Below, piece after piece: positions 45,721-57,685 of a stretch of DNA of 64,000 nt. The notes below the pieces were generated by a model. That model did not search any database. It was not told the origin of the DNA and saw only the letters and a program-made list of their open reading frames with translations. A program made the position numbers and the translations under genes. Source of the DNA: Motacilla alba alba (taxonomy: Eukaryota > Chordata > Aves > Passeriformes > Motacillidae); assembly GCF_015832195.1 (NCBI RefSeq), contig NC_052032.1, positions 3,788,618 through 3,852,617 of the forward strand, read 5' to 3'. Position 1 is the first letter of the stretch. Each line of letters starts with the position of its first letter.

Positions 45721-48700
45721 AATGACTGGAAGTAAGAAGCTGCTAAGGCCACTGAAGGGCAGGAGGTAAAGCGAGGTCACCAGTGGAGTGTGGAGGGGAC
45801 CTTGGTGGGAGAGCTCTGCTGTGCCCACTCAGGGGTACCCAGCGTGGCACAGGGGTTGCCCAAACCATTTCCCAGCCTCCACTGGCCCAGTTCATTAGAG
45901 CTGGTTGTGCCACACGCTGCTCTCTGGCCCTGATGACCCCGGGTTGTGCCCTGAAGAGCCCAGCAAAGGCTTCACCTGCTGTGCCAGCCTTTCCCTGCTG
46001 AAGGACATTAACCCTCTCATTAGCCCTTCCTGGGAGGACTGCATATTCCCCAGCTAGAGCAGAGCCCGCCTGCAAAGCAGGGAAGAGCTGAATGCTAAAC
46101 ACAGTCCAGCAGGCTGAGTGCTGCTGCTGGGGAACCTGTGGCACTGAGTGTGCACCAGTCAGGAGCCTTCTGGTCTCTACTGAGCTTTGCTGGTTTTCAT
46201 CCTGACTTTGGCATCACATTTGTGAGCTACAGCACTGCTGGGGGTTCTCTGCCTCCTTGGTGAGCAGAATTTCTCTCCCATCACTGGCTAGGACACTCCA
46301 CATCAGTCCTGTCCTGCGTCACCTCCTTCCCCACTATCAGTCATTCAGGCATAAGTTATCACCTTCTGTTTTCCTTCTGTCAGCAGTCACTGGTGTTTCC
46401 CTTCAATGCTCCAATCCCTGGCCATGACAGCCCCAGAAACATGTTTCTGTCCTATTAAAATTTAATTCCTCCTTTGGAATAGAGACTTCTCATCACACAC
46501 AACCGGATGGATAAATGTTTGCTAAGGTGACAAGGATTGAGTATATTTAATCTTCCTTCCTTCTCTTTAAAAAACTGTGCCCGTCGTTGCCTCTTGGCAC
46601 AGGTACATTAAAATCAATAATGAACCTTACAAACTGATCTGTGATAAAATATGGTCTATCCTCCTCCACTGAACTGTAATAAGCAGCTTTTTCAAACCCA
46701 TGCACGTACGTGTGTGCAGCAAAGTGATGGGATGGCTGTGTGTTGGTTCAAGGAAAGTTCCAGGAGACTCTAAGGATTGAGGTGCCTCAAACCCAAGTGT
46801 CCTTCCAGTGGCACCAACCAGCTGTAGTTAGAAATGTACTTGGAAACTGCCTGACCTAAAGGGTATTCCTTTATTCCGGATCTTAGACCTTCTCTGAAGC
46901 TTTGCTCTGTGAGGTTGGAGCCAAGGAACCTTTGGTCTGACACAGCACCACGGATCCTTTATTATGACTTCATTTCTCTGAAATGGATTTTAACTGGAAA
47001 ACACTCGTGGGTGGACATCAGCTCTTTCTAATGGGGGATGAGCCAGCTTGGATGAGTTCATAACTGGAGACAAGTCTAATGGACAAGGATGCAGAACTGA
47101 GTTGAGGTGGGACACGTGACAAAGAATGACTGAGGTGTGATTGACACCAGCCTTGCTCTGAAGCAGGTGGGGGCAGACCTGAACCTACATTTATCTAGCC
47201 TCAGATGACTCTGCTCATCACAAATACATTGACTCATCTGAGGCAACCTGCTCTTTGTGCTTCCCCTCTCGGTTCAGCCCATAAAATTTTGAGATCTTAT
47301 TTTTGCCCTGAAGAAGACAAAAAAATTCTTTGAATTTTGAGTTTTGCAAGAAAGGGAACCATCCCTGCTGCGTAGCTTTTCTTTATTTAGCTCGGAGGTC
47401 CTGCTTCTCAAATCTTCCTGCATGAAAAGCCCTCAGAGAAGACAGAGCCTATGGAAAGCAGCCCAGCCCAGGCTTACTAACTATTCATCAGCCTTCCCTT
47501 TAAAGGAGGCAAATGTTATTATTCCCTTTGCCAAAAGGGAGTGTGAACACATCTGCTCCTCCACCCACCCTCTTGGCACCCCCTCCCAGTGCAAACTCCC
47601 ACAGCTCACCCTCTGTCACAGCTCCACAGCCACGACAGAAGCCTGTGTTTCAGCGAGGTGCTGCTCCTCATCTACATCCCTCTCAGTGGCTGGGATGGGC
47701 CCCTTCCCTGCCCTTTGTTTCAGGTTAAGCAAATGTCAGGCTCATTTGCAGGTTCCTCACCCCCCTGGCTGTGCTGCAGACATTCGTGGTCCTCTCCCAG
47801 CCGCAGGACTCTTGACATTTACATGCCAGCCAGGCAGGATGTAATTGTGGTTCCCTCGGATTTTGCTAATCACCGGTTATGTCCAGCTTCAGAAACAGGC
47901 TCAGGTGGCCAAAGTTTATTTTCCTCATTTCCTCTCTCACATTCTCACATCCCCACCTACCTCTCATCCACCTGTGATCATTTGATGAAATACAAATTAA
48001 AATTAAAAATCGCATATTTTGTGGAGGAGATTGGAACAGCCTGAATTTCCTTCTTCTTCTTTCGTGATCATCCTTCCCAAGTCTCCCCAGCCATTCTGAA
48101 CCCAGTGGGGAAGATGCTAAAACCTACTGGCAGAGCTGGTAATGAGGAAAGCCTGAGTTTGGGATCTGCCCTGCTCATCTGGGAGATCCTGGGTCGTGCT
48201 GGGTGTCAGGGCTGAGGTAAACTCAATAAAGAAAGCAGGTTCTGCCCATTGCATTTCTCTATCCAAACACAACACCAAACCATAAAAAGGACCTGGCATT
48301 TCTCCCTGCTGGAGAATCTCCTGTGAATGGGGCTGTCTGACGAGGGGATGGATTTGGTGGCATCTGAAGTCCTGTTCACCCCCAGCTTGCTGTGATTCTG
48401 CAAGGCTGACATCCAAGGATCAGATCAAGACTGAAACAGTGACATCTGCGGGGCTCTACTAATCACAAACTTCAGATTTGAAAATGAGTTTTGACCAGGA
48501 CTATCGATTCCCGTCTTTGTTTTGCTTTGCTTTGTGTATGCATATGTGTGTGTGGAAGGCAGAAAGGCACCACTCCCTCCTGTTCCTGACTTCTGTGCAC
48601 CTCCCCTTTGAAGCCCCAGTAAGGGACTTCATTAAGAAAAAGCAAACTGCAGCAGTCAGGAAGTGCAAGGGGAGGAGAAATCAGAAGAACTGATGAGGAC

Positions 48701-49379
48701 AGCAAGTGTTTGAAAGCTGAAGAAGGGGAGGAGCTGTGGCAGATGTTGCCAGCTGTTGCTCAGTGCGTGGGTGTCACATCAGCCCACCCCTACAGAGGAG
48801 AACAAGCCCACAAATTAAGTCTTTGTGCTGTGACCCTGCTGTTGCTGTCCTGTCCTATTTTAGCTGACACCTCTCCCCAGGCCCCTGGCTGTCCACAATC
48901 CTCATCCACCACTCACTCCTGGCTGCTCCATTCCGTGCTCTGCCCCTCGCTGCTGTGTCCAGTGGCTGCCAGCCAGCTGTGAACAACTGGGGAAAGACAT
49001 CTTTATTCATAGGACTGAAGCCCTCTAAAATCATGAAATCAATCCTGTCTCTGCTTTGTGTATAAAAAGAAAAAAAAATCTACTTGTTTTATAGCCTCTC
49101 TCTTTTCCCTTTTCAAATTTGCTTGTTTTCCTGGAATGACACTTTGTTCTGTCATCAGAAAGGGATTGCTGACATATATTTTCTCTTCTCCATATTACAC
49201 TGTTCCCTGTGTAAGTTGTCTTTTACCAGCCTCCAGAAGGTTTTCTCTGAGCTGTCAGGCTATTCTGAAGCTCCCCCATGCAGAAGCAACTTTCACCTCA
49301 CACCCGAGCCTTGCCTATCATGCAAAAAACCCACATGAGTCCCTCTGATGCCTTCCTTCCTCTTCTTCTCCCATTTGGC

Positions 49380-49475
49380 CAAAGAATATTAGTAAAATAT
49401 TAAAATATTACTATATTAGTAAAAATATAGAACATTATTATATTAGGAAAAGATAGAATATTATTTTTAAAAGGT
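49380..49475. repeat. AT-rich low-complexity stretch
   Basis: Almost only A and T, with irregular repeats of TATTAGTAAAATATT type. There is no precise unit. Confidence 0.7.
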
Positions 49476-51298
49476 TGTATAGGCAGAACTGAAAGGCCAG
49501 CTGTCCATCTAACCTTAAATCTTCCCTGTATTTAAACTCGTTATTCCATCTTTATTCGTTCGATCACTGAATATTTTCTCCCTAGGACTTTCACTTTATC
49601 CTGTATCTAACACTGGAATTTTTTGAGAGTGGACTGACAGCAGAGGAGACTGTATTGTGGGACAGTTGTTTCATTTTGTGCAGACAGTGATCTTTTCTCT
49701 TTTGATCTGTGCTGGCTCCTCTGTGACCCCTTGGCTCCAACTTTTATTCCTGCTCCTGCTTTCAAAAGTCAGCAGAAGAAAGTGAAAACCCCGCAGCCCC
49801 AGTAGCTCCAAAGGTGTGACCCTCCCTCCCCAAACCCCCCAGCAGCCCTTCCACCACATGCAAATTTTTACAGCCTATCAATAAAAGGATCTCAAGGCCA
49901 AATGGAAATTGAGCAGCTGCTTAAATTGCTTGAGGGGAAAGAAAGCCATTCAAAGAGAGTTATTATTATTATTTTAAACATTCAAATGAATGACCCAATC
50001 GATTTCAGGCCTCTTTGTTCTGCGAGCCCTTGCCAGGAATCCCTGAGCGCTCCAGCTGCAGGACTGGCAGCTCTGCCTTGGATTATTCAGAGCATGGTTG
50101 AAGCCCCACATCTCACCCCCCCACGTCCCTCCAGCCCCTCTGGGGTTGTCATTTCCCCAGTCTCCTGTCCCTCCCAGGCCTCAGCATTGGGAGGATTTTA
50201 GCAGACAAATGTATTTCCCTGAAAATCCCTCTGCACTGGGTACAAGGAGAAGAGTGCTGGGAAATTTTCCCTCTCATCAGGGCAGAGAGCAGGGTGAGTC
50301 CTCATCACACTCATGGGGCTGTATAAAAAGCCTTTTCTTGGAAGGGGCAGAAACAAGCAGGCCACTAGAGGGGCTTCCCTTCAGCCCATGGCAGCAGAGT
50401 AATCTGAATGTGGCTGTGTCTAATATTGGCTTTGCCTAATGTGATTAATTGATGGAATTTCAGAGTGTGTGACTAGCACTGCACTGGACTTCGGTGCATT
50501 TCCACTTTGAAGACTCTAACTAGAGAGCCACAGCTTAATTTTAGTGATCAATACTCTGACTGGAGCAAGGCTAAGCTGGCCACACGCTTCCTCCAAAGCC
50601 ACGCGTGCCATTCCTCATCTTTATTCTGCTTCTCGGTTCCTTGACCGCTGACCTCTCCAGCAGCAATCAGCCTCTCTGGCCTGTCATTATCCTTGCTGGA
50701 ACGATGAAATAATAGCTCACTGCCTCCAGCCTGCCATCAGGATGGTCCTGAGTGCAGATGGCCTGGTGTGCTCTCCAAGGGGATGCATCGCTGTCTGCAG
50801 GAGCATCTGCAGCTTCACTGGTCCAGCTGCAATGTCCCTCCTCAGTGTCACTCCTGCACAGCCCTCAGGGACACAGCTGCCAGCAGCCAGGGTTCCAGAG
50901 CCATGTGAGAGTGGTTCCAGACCCATTCCTTCCTTAGTACCCCACAGAAAAGTCACTCTGAATGGGTTTATTGAATGGGCTTATTGTGTTTATTTATTAC
51001 TTTTTTTGGTGAGGTGCTGGATCCTCATCAGGAGGCTTTGGATTCATGCACTGCCCTTGGGAAAAGCACTTTTTGCCTCTGTGCACCTGTTTACCTGTGC
51101 TATCTTCTCTGTGTGTGTGTGTCTTGTTAGTGCTGACTGCAAACTCCATTAGGACTGAGGCTGACTCCTGGAAATATTTGCATAACACTCGGCTGGAAGA
51201 GACACCCACAGCCCTGTGACTGCACAGGCTGCAAGAACAGGGCACTGCAGGGCATCACACACTGCCCTCCCTCCTGAATAGGGCCTTTCTGCAGAGTT

Positions 51299-51450
51299 CA
51301 GCACCTGCAAGGACTTCACTTCCACCTGCAAAACCTTACTTCCACCTGAAATGACCTTATTTTCACCTGAAATGACCTTCCTTCCACCTGAAATGACCTT
51401 GTTTCCACCTGAAATGACCGTACTTCCACCTGAAATGGCCTTGTTTCCCC
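51299..51450. repeat. 21-bp tandem repeat, about seven copies
   Basis: Units are variants of TTCCACCTGAAATGACCTTG plus T. The first is degenerate and the last ends in CCCCCTG. Because the period is divisible by three, the minus strand stays open and reads a heptapeptide repeat (VISGGNK-like) within a 112-codon frame at 51149-51487. I consider the frame a by-product of the repeat. Confidence 0.92.
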
Positions 51451-52350
51451 CTGTTTCCAGACTCCACAAAGCTGGCAGCCCCTGCAAAACCCAAACTAAC
51501 TTCCCTGCTCATCCACCTCTTGTTTGTTTGTTATTTTAATCTTCCTCCCAGTCCGCAGTGTGAAGAGAAAGGGCTGATTGACAGCTAAACTGTTTCAAAT
51601 CAATAGAAAGAGCACTTGGAGATTAAAGCAATTTAAACAAGGTGTTTATGTGGAGCTAAAACTGCACTTGAAGGAAGCAAGCAGGAGCTGAAGGAAGTGG
51701 GTCAGGCACAGACACAGGGAACCTGCCTAGCAGAGGTAAGATTACAGCAATAGGCTGGGATGGCTTTTCATCACAAAGAGATCACTGCTTTCCATAAAGG
51801 AGGCCTAATCTCGAAATTGCTTTAGCTTTCCACTGATTGTTCCATCGATTTAGACATGCGGGCCCTGCCCCTCCTTCTATCCGGGCGCTCTAATCTCTGG
51901 CACATCTCTCTGCTCGGGCTGGGATGCTCTGTTCGTGTCACCGGGCTGTGGAGCCACCCCCGAGCTCCTCGGAGCTGTCCCTGGTGCCCAGGTGTGCTGG
52001 GCTGCGGGCAGAGGCAAAGCCCAGCAGTGCTGTGGCTCCTGCCCCTGGCTCATCAGGTCCCTCAGGGGCAGCTTTGAAGCCACTGCAAAGCTCCCATTAC
52101 ATTTTTTAATCAATGCAAAGGCCCTGTCCCCTTGCTAAATTGCTTGATCTCCTCCCCTCGCCAGGCTTTTAGGTAATTGCTGTAGATGAGCACCACTGCC
52201 TAGCAAGGATAGCTGAGCCAGGGCTATTGATCAATCCAAATGTGCTGTTGGCGTGGTTTAGAGGAGCTTTACTAACTCACCCCAGGGGCAGATCGGGTTT
52301 TTCATGCAAATCAAGCACTTTTCCTTGCCCTAATGTTTGGGGTTATTATT
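51451..52350. other. Intergenic DNA with candidate regulatory sites
   Basis: No gene. It contains an exact PBX-MEIS site (51575-51584), AT-rich flanks to 51860, and at 52180-52320 a TTGATCAAT palindrome and an octamer ATGCAAAT (52304-52311), just before an LTR insertion. Confidence 0.5.
51565..51680. promoter_or_regulatory. Candidate enhancer with PBX-MEIS composite site
   Basis: TGATTGACAG at 51575-51584 is the exact PBX-MEIS/PREP composite consensus. It is followed by TTTCAAATCAATAG (PBX-like ATCAAT) and CAATTTAAACAAGG within 80 bp. Low-repeat AT-leaning sequence supports a regulatory element. Function is inferred. Confidence 0.4.
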
Positions 52351-52788
52351 TGACGTGGTGGTCTTCAGGGCAGTCAGGACCTGGTGAAGGGAAGGAGAGA
52401 TCTTGACTCCATTTCAGAAGGCTGGTTTATTATATTATGATATATATTACATTAAAAAAGACCACACTATAACTATACTACAAAGAACAGAGAGAAAAGA
52501 ATCATCAGAAGGTGAGACAGGAATAGAAAGGAATTAATAATAAAGTTCTGTGACTCCCAGAGAGTCCGAGAGCTGCTGCCTCCTCAATTGGCCACCAAGC
52601 AGAAACATCCCACACTGACCAATGGAGGAAGCACCTGCTGCATTCCACAGCAGCAGATAACAAATTGTTTACACTTGAAGCTGAGGCCCTCTCAGCTTCT
52701 CAGGAGAAGAAAATCCTAGCAAAGGGATTTTCATAAAATATCATAACTACACTAAAGAGGTGGTACCTGAACCCTGCCTTCCCTGACA
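52351..52788 (-). mobile_element. Solo LTR, second passerine ERV family
   Basis: It runs from TGACGTGGTGGTC to CTTCCCTGACA (438 bp). Landmarks GATCTTGACTCCATTTCAGA, TTTATTATATTATGATATAT, GACTCCCAGAGAGTCCGAGA, GCATTCCACAGCAGCAGATA, ACAAATTGTTTACACTTGAA and CAGCTTCTCAGGAGAAG match an LTR family abundant in songbirds as I remember it. Orientation is minus by the poly(A)-signal side. No flanking duplication is visible (ATTATT versus CCCACT). The ends may therefore be slightly off, the duplication may have decayed, or the LTR may have arisen by recombination between two insertions. Confidence 0.85.
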
Positions 52789-53811
52789 CCCACTGGGTGA
52801 TGGCAATAGTTTGGGAAGTGCCAACCTTTCTCCAGTGATCACAGGAAAAGGCCAGACTGTTGGTTTATGTTTAATGTGCTTGATTTCTGGGCAGCTGAAG
52901 TTGGAGGGGAGGGATCCACCGAGGGAGCAGCACCGTGTGAAGGTGATGGGTCAGTTCTCCCCCCAGCCACTGAGGATGTGACCCTGCGTGGAAACAATCC
53001 TGCAGAAGATACACAACAACCTGCTCCAAAGAGCTGGAACTGGAGAGAGGAGGAGGACCTGGAGGTCCACCTCTCTCCACCATCTCAACTGGAGAGAGGA
53101 CCTGGAACAGGTGCTTGGGGAAGCTCAGTGTCAAGGATGGGAAAACCTGTAATCACAATGTTCAAATCTCCACTAAATCTGCAGGTGTAGATCAGCAAAG
53201 CCCCCTGGCCTCCAATCCAAACACGAAGGATGACAGCATTTGGGGCCACCACAGAAGGTAGGAAGTCCTCAAGCCAGTTTTAACCAGGCTGCCATGCAGC
53301 AATTCCCTGTTTCTGTCAGACTCGGGGAGGTAATGTCAGGTCCCAAGCCCCAAGCAAGGACATGAGAGCAGTGTGGGTGGTAAATTATTGTTTACTGTCC
53401 GTGCTCCCAGGAGCATGCAGGGGGATTCTGCCTCTCTGGCTTCACAAGAGCATCAGGTGGAAGCCCCTGCTGCTTTGGTGGGGTATCTAAGTGTGTTTTG
53501 AAGGCCACCCCAGCACTGCTGTACCCTCCTTCCAAGTGTTTATTATTTTCTTGGTGACAGGTGACCAGCTGACAGGATAGCTCAGGTGGCACCACAAGAG
53601 CTGTCACAGCTCTGTGCAGTTGCTGTGCCTGACAAGGCAAGGCCCATCTTCCTGGGGGATGTGCTGTTTGCACTGAGGCTCTGTCACTTGGCTCGTGAGC
53701 TCCATGTCAAAACTTTCAGCTGCCCTGCCCTGTGCTCCAGGCAATGCTCTGGGCCACAGCCTGCAAAGCTCCTGCTCTTCCAGGAGTGTGGGTGAGTGCA
53801 TTCATCTTGGC
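52789..53811. other. Intergenic DNA, no gene seen
   Basis: No gene or transposon recognised. An imperfect hairpin at about 53044-53082 (GAGAGAGG and GGACCT arms) is the only structure noted. Confidence 0.45.
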
Positions 53812-53940
53812 ATGGGACCTGAGCAGGGCCAGGCTGGAGCAAGCTGGCCCTGGTGGAAGGTGTCCCTGCCCATGGCAGGGGCTGGAATGAGATGATTTTT
53901 AAGGTCCTTTCCAATCCAGACTGGTTTGTGTTTCTATGCC
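53812..53940 (+). mobile_element. CR1 LINE 3' fragment (plus)
   Basis: GTGGAAGGTGTCCCTGCCCA, TGGCAGGGGCTGGAATGAGA and TTTTTAAGGTCCTTTCCAAT followed by a TTTCTATG tail form the last 130 bp of a CR1. Confidence 0.9.
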
Positions 53941-55796
53941 TCAGGTAACTGGACAGGTTTGCAGGAGTTCATGTTCCTCCTGCCACAGATACAAAGAGCT
54001 TTGCTGTGTCGTGAGTGCCGTGGCTGATCTCTGAGCCAGGGATCACCATAATTACTTGCCACAGCATCTCTTGGAATATGTTTTGCTGGAAGTCTTGCCT
54101 GGTGCCTGACCCGTGCCTTTGAAATGCACAGCTTGTTCCGTAGAGAGGGGACAGTGGCCTGTGTGCAGGGGCAGGACGTCTGGAGATGATTCATTATAAA
54201 GAGCTTTATTTAACCAGAGGCTGGAGGTGTGAGCAGGGCATTGGTCGCTGTGCAGAGTCCAGAGTCACCCAGGCACTGACAGGGACTCGCAAGCTGTGAA
54301 ACACAGCCCTAGCATGGGCTGTCACTGGTGGAAGGTGTCCAGCTGAACCGCTGCCAGCTTGGGCTGCTGCCATGCAGGGTCCAGCCTGCAGCTCCTCTCT
54401 GCTGTGCAGATGGGCTGGAGCTGGGGGCTCTGGGTGGGCTCTCAGCGCTGCACCAGTCTGACAGGGGGACCCTGGGACAGCCGATCCTCCCACCCACAGC
54501 AGTGCTGGGAGCTGGCAGCAGGTGCCATCCAAATCCACCCAGGAGAGGGGGAGATACACTCCTGGAAAGTTGGCTCTGCCCTGAACACCCTGCTGCTCCT
54601 TTTCTGGCAGTAGTTGGCCATGCAGGTTGCACAGAGGGCAGGGGGACTTTTCATGGAAACTGAGAAAATTTGGGATTAGCTCAGCATCAGCAGATCTTCT
54701 AAAAAACCACCAGCCTCCTGTGGGCCATTCCCTTTGAAATGGGCTGGGAGCCTGCTGGAAATGGGGAGGGAAAAGCATCACATTTGCAGCTTTTACCCCT
54801 TTCTCTGAGACATGCATTGGAAATCCTGGGCCTGTGCCATCCCTCCCTGCCCACCCAGAGCCAGAGCACATCCATTGTGTGCCAGCTGACAGATTCAGCA
54901 GTGACAGATTAGCTGAGCTGGAGAAAGGCCATTTGGACCCCGGGATGCTGGCAGGAGAGTCCAACATCCGGGGGCAGGAGCACACGGAGCAGAGAGGTGT
55001 GTGCTCCTCTGGGAGTCTCAGCGCTGCCAGAAAACCCACAGAAGCAAGAATTGACATTCAAGCCATGAGGATGGACAAAGGATGTTTTACTACAGGTCCT
55101 GAGCTGGCTGCTCCTGCCTAAGGCCTTTTGGGTGGCTTGAAAGGTAATCTCCCACCTGGGAAATGCTCTCCAGCACATTTGCACTCTTGACATCAATCCG
55201 TGTTTACCCATGAGCACGGGCAGTGGCACAGCAGGTTTCCAGCCATGCAGAGCAGGAGGGGACTCGCCCTGGGAGCCCCTTCCCCACATCCCACATGCTG
55301 GCAAAGGCTGCCACGTGGCACGGAGAAGCCGTGGGGAGATGCAGGTGTGATTGCACAGATTGGGAGCAATGTTAGGGAGACGTGACAGCAAAGCGAGGTC
55401 AGCTCTGACGCCTCTCTGTGCAGCATCAGAGGATGCTGCTGCATTGCCAGCCACTCATCTGTGCCAGTTTGCACCAGCTGAGCACTTGGGCCACGAGTTT
55501 TGTGTGCTCATGGCATACAAAATGTTTTACGTTTCACTGTGTTGCTTGTAAAGATGAAAAAGGGTTCTATTGGAGCTAAGGATGGATATCTTCAACAACG
55601 TGCTGCATAAATACTGTGCCTTATTTATGAGACTTTAATTCTCCCCCAAATTAGAACCTGACTAAAACATGAATCTATTCCCCAGTTCCTCACACAACAC
55701 AGAAAACAATGCCTGTTTAAATGCAGATTAATTCAACTTTGAATGTAAAGGCAGGTGGAAAATGCATTGAATTCCCACGTGTCTAATTCTTACGAC

Positions 55797-55830
55797 TGTG
55801 ACATTCTTAGGAATGTGACATTCTTAGGAA
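55797..55830. repeat. 17-bp tandem duplication of a near-palindrome
   Basis: TGTGACATTCTTAGGAA is repeated twice exactly and followed by TGTC. Each unit plus its neighbour forms ACATTC-TTA-GGAATGT, a near-palindrome carrying TEAD-like GGAATG and ACATTC halves. Confidence 0.85.
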
Positions 55831-56859
55831 TGTCTCCATTTGGCTGCTGGGGAGAAGGGGCAGCTCAGCACCTGATGGTGCAGATGAACCACAAACCAAG
55901 GGAGATGGAGATACCCAGCAGAGTGTCCCAGTTGCTCTCTGTGCCTGCCACACCCATGACATCTTTCCTGGATTCAATATGCCCTCTTGTCATCGCCTTC
56001 CTCACCTAAACACGAGGAGTTTCTGTGTAGACAGCAGGGCCACGACATTGGGAATGAAATGCCATGGCTCTCCCTGGGAAAAAGCAAACTGTGACAGGAG
56101 CTCCAGATTTCCCAGCTCATCTCTCTCATGGATCTGTGAAAATCTAGAGGATGATTGCACAGAGGCGTTAGGCTGCTCCTGATGCTCTTTGCCTCTATGG
56201 AAATAGAGTTCCCTCCTTGCTTTTCGGAAGCCTAGGAGGTATTGCCTTCTGTGGCACTGCTTCCCTGTGGGGACAGTGCCCTGCTCTCATTCAAACCATG
56301 AGGCCCAGGCTGTGAGATGTCAACTAAAATCCTCTATAGGAAGAGGGATTTTCAGCTGGAGGCCACCAAAGCAGCACTGCCTTTCCCCTTGTCTGCTGCT
56401 GGCCAGTCCCCCGGGGCTGGAGCACTGGGGAATTCTGTGGCTGTTGCATCCTAGGGTGCAGGCAGTGAGGATTGCCTTAACCCAACAAAGCAGGAGGCCA
56501 TGGGAGCCTGCAAGGAAAGCCAGTGTTGTTCAGCAAACCGAAGGAGTCAAGCTCCTGGCCGTGCCTCACTGCACCACTGAGCAGCTGCACACTTTCTGAG
56601 GGCTGCCAGCAGGCAGTTCCAGGGGTAATGGCAATAACCCAGCCTGATACAGCTCCCAGGCGTGTGAGAGGTGATGGAAGAAGATGGGGGAATTTCTTTC
56701 CTAAGGCTATTCTTCCTGTGCATTCTCAGGTTTGAGATTTCCATTCTCCCATTCACAGGTATAATGACATGCTCTTAATGGCTGTAAAATTACAGAGCTC
56801 TTTCTTAACTCCAGCTCCAGCACATCACTCTCTGACCTCCTGCAGCAGTGAATTACATG

Positions 56860-57010
56860 AACTGACTGCACAGTACATCAGCTCTGGTGGTGGTTTTTAT
56901 TTTTTTCTATTGACCTGTATTAAATTTGCCTAGCCATTAATCTAATCGAATAAGATCACAGTTTCCATATTATGATTCCAAGGCAAGAAAAGCAATAAAT
57001 TCCTTTTCAC
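56860..57010. promoter_or_regulatory. Candidate conserved element, AT-rich
   Basis: CCTGTATTAAATTTGCCTAG, CCATTAATCTAATCGAATAA and CATATTATGATTCC lie in non-repetitive sequence with clustered homeodomain-like cores. Composition-based call only. Confidence 0.3.
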
Positions 57011-57636
57011 TAAGACTCTCATAATTCTGCAGTACTCCTGCCATTAACATTCCTCCCCAGGCTAAATACCTTCTGAGAATTCCTGCCACGTGGGGTGTCC
57101 ATAGACAAACCCCATTTAGGTCTTCTGTTACTTTTTGATTCACTTCAATTTTTCAATCTCAATTAAACAGTGACATCTTCCCCAGTGTGAAATGGCCCAG
57201 AACACCCTGTGCTAGGGTCTAAGTATATCCAGGCTAGATTTGGCCAAATATTTCCTTCAACACCTGGGAGCCATGGGCACAGGCTCTTTACCCCATGCAG
57301 AAAATTCAAATCCAGTTTCCCAAATTCCTTCTGTTCCCTGAAGTAGCAGAGCTGTCCTGTGACTGCACCCTGATATCCTCATACCTAGAGAAATACTTGA
57401 AAGCCCCTTTGGTACAATAATTTTGATGATCCAATGTGATCTACTCAGCAAATGCTTGCTTGGAGTGGAATATGTTCCTGGGCTAACTTTACAAGAGCCC
57501 AGTACTGCCCTGGATGTTTCCCCACTTTGGAGCATCAAACCCAGAACTCCCAAAATATTCCAAAAAGCAGGTGACCCCATCCTCTTGTTGGTGAATAACA
57601 CATTGGAAAGATTATTCCTGCCATAGTATTAACCAG

Positions 57637-57685
57637 TAATATAATATTTCCTATAATATAATATTTCCTTTAATATAATATTTCC
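57637..57685. repeat. Three copies of a 15-bp AT-rich block at 17-bp period
   Basis: TAATATAATATTTCC occurs identically at 57637-57651, 57654-57668 and 57671-57685, separated by TA and TT. Confidence 0.92.

Larger units (their letters stand above)
45063..51298. other. Intergenic stretch, no gene seen
   Basis: About 6.2 kb with no exon, RNA gene or recognised transposon. It includes AT-rich blocks (45245-45720, listed separately, and 49380-49475, made of ATATTA/TAGTAAAAT-like units). An octamer ATGCAAAT is at 49858-49865. Chance frames are up to 166 codons. Confidence 0.5.

Noticed and set aside
53044..53082. Hairpin as a possible microRNA precursor
   Set aside because: The arms are short, interrupted by a bulge and purine-rich, with almost no loop; this does not fit a precursor hairpin.
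54206..55057. 283-codon minus-strand frame
   Set aside because: Compositionally random, with no domain, signal or splice pattern recognised, and overlapped by frames in other phases.
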